Part shown: positions 5,719 to 6,071 of the stretch, in pieces
Position numbering within the stretch: the stretch's first letter is position 1
Layout: each line of letters opens with the position of its first letter
NCBI GenBank assembly: GCA_002317475.1
Contig: DCIS01000013.1
Coordinates: forward strand, 1 to 6,071
Source of the DNA: Prevotellaceae bacterium UBA1720
GTDB taxonomy: Bacteria; Bacteroidota; Bacteroidia; Bacteroidales; Bacteroidaceae
Direction of reading: 5' to 3'
DNA: 6,071 bases
Notes under the pieces: model-generated
The model's database searches: none
Seen by the model: only the letters and a program-made list of their open reading frames with translations
What the model was told of the DNA's origin: nothing
Made by a program: the position numbers and the translations under genes

Positions 5719-6071
5719 ATGTCTAGAACAAATTTTGACGCACTTCTGGAGGCTGGCTGCCACTTCGGTCACCTCAAGAGAAAGTGGAATCCCGCCATGG
5801 CTCCCTACATCTTCATGGAGCGTAATGGTATTCATATCATCGACCTTCACAAGACCGTAGCAATGGTTGACACCGCTGCTGAGGCTTTGAAGCAGATTGC
5901 AAAGAGTGGCAAGAAGATCCTCTTCGTTGCTACCAAGAAGCAGGCAAAGGTTGCAGTTGCTGAGGCTGCTGCCAGCGTAAACATGCCTTACGTAAACGAG
6001 CGTTGGGCAGGTGGTATGCTGACCAACTTCCCCACCATCCGTAAGGCTGTAAAGAAGATGGCTAACATCGA
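5719..6071 (+). CDS. rpsB: Small-subunit ribosomal protein S2 (uS2), 3' end outside window
   Basis: The first 117 codons run to the window edge with no stop; complete S2 proteins are about 240-280 residues. The N-terminus MSRTNFDALLEAGCHFGH, with the conserved HFGH at 15-18, is followed by KWNPAMAPYIF, IHIIDLHKTV (38-47), KKILFVATKKQA and the family signature YVNERWAGGMLTNFPTIRK (91-109). S2 is a late-assembling 30S protein that helps recruit S1 in bacteria that have it. The ATG is fixed by the conserved start and by the A-rich AAAC-repeat run just before it. In many bacteria tsf (EF-Ts) follows; that would lie beyond this window. Confidence 0.97.
   Translation, partial: MSRTNFDALLEAGCHFGHLKRKWNPAMAPYIFMERNGIHIIDLHKTVAMVDTAAEALKQIAKSGKKILFVATKKQAKVAVAEAAASVNMPYVNERWAGGMLTNFPTIRKAVKKMANI

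Overview
The window looks like a chromosomal segment from a member of the Bacteroidota, most likely Bacteroidales and Prevotella-like. The signs are -7 boxes of the TAnnTTTG type (with a TTG 19 bp upstream in the best case), A-rich translation starts with no Shine-Dalgarno sequence, an outer-membrane receptor of the carboxypeptidase-regulatory-domain plus OMP beta-barrel type, and ribosomal proteins L13, S9 and S2 with the wording typical of that group. The genus is inferred from memory of protein wording only.

Layout. Positions 1-2273 (minus strand) hold most of a TonB-dependent-receptor-like outer-membrane protein that runs off the left edge. Positions 2274-2650 are non-coding: the receptor's -7 box, a terminator-like hairpin, and a 210-bp element bounded by near-perfect 28-bp inverted repeats that looks like a MITE or other non-autonomous mobile element. 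Positions 2651-4247 (minus strand) hold a probable two-gene unit: a YpfJ-type membrane zinc metallopeptidase followed 34 bp later by a secreted SGNH/GDSL hydrolase. Positions 4248-4623 form a divergent promoter region, with a strong rplM promoter and a leader of about 220 nt containing stem-loops and two back-to-back miniature ORFs. Positions 4624-6071 (plus strand) hold rplM, rpsI and the start of rpsB, with a 237-bp spacer before rpsB.

How it fits together. The plus-strand genes are core translation genes. The minus-strand genes are envelope functions: a cytoplasmic-membrane-anchored protease, a secreted esterase or lipase-like enzyme, and an outer-membrane channel. The receptor is probably transcribed separately, since it has its own -7 box and lies beyond a terminator-like hairpin. 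There is no evidence here of a large new defence or mobile system. The most interesting signals are the MITE-like element lodged between the SGNH gene and its apparent terminator, a C/G-run palindrome embedded in frame in the receptor barrel, and the structured leader of the L13-S9 operon.
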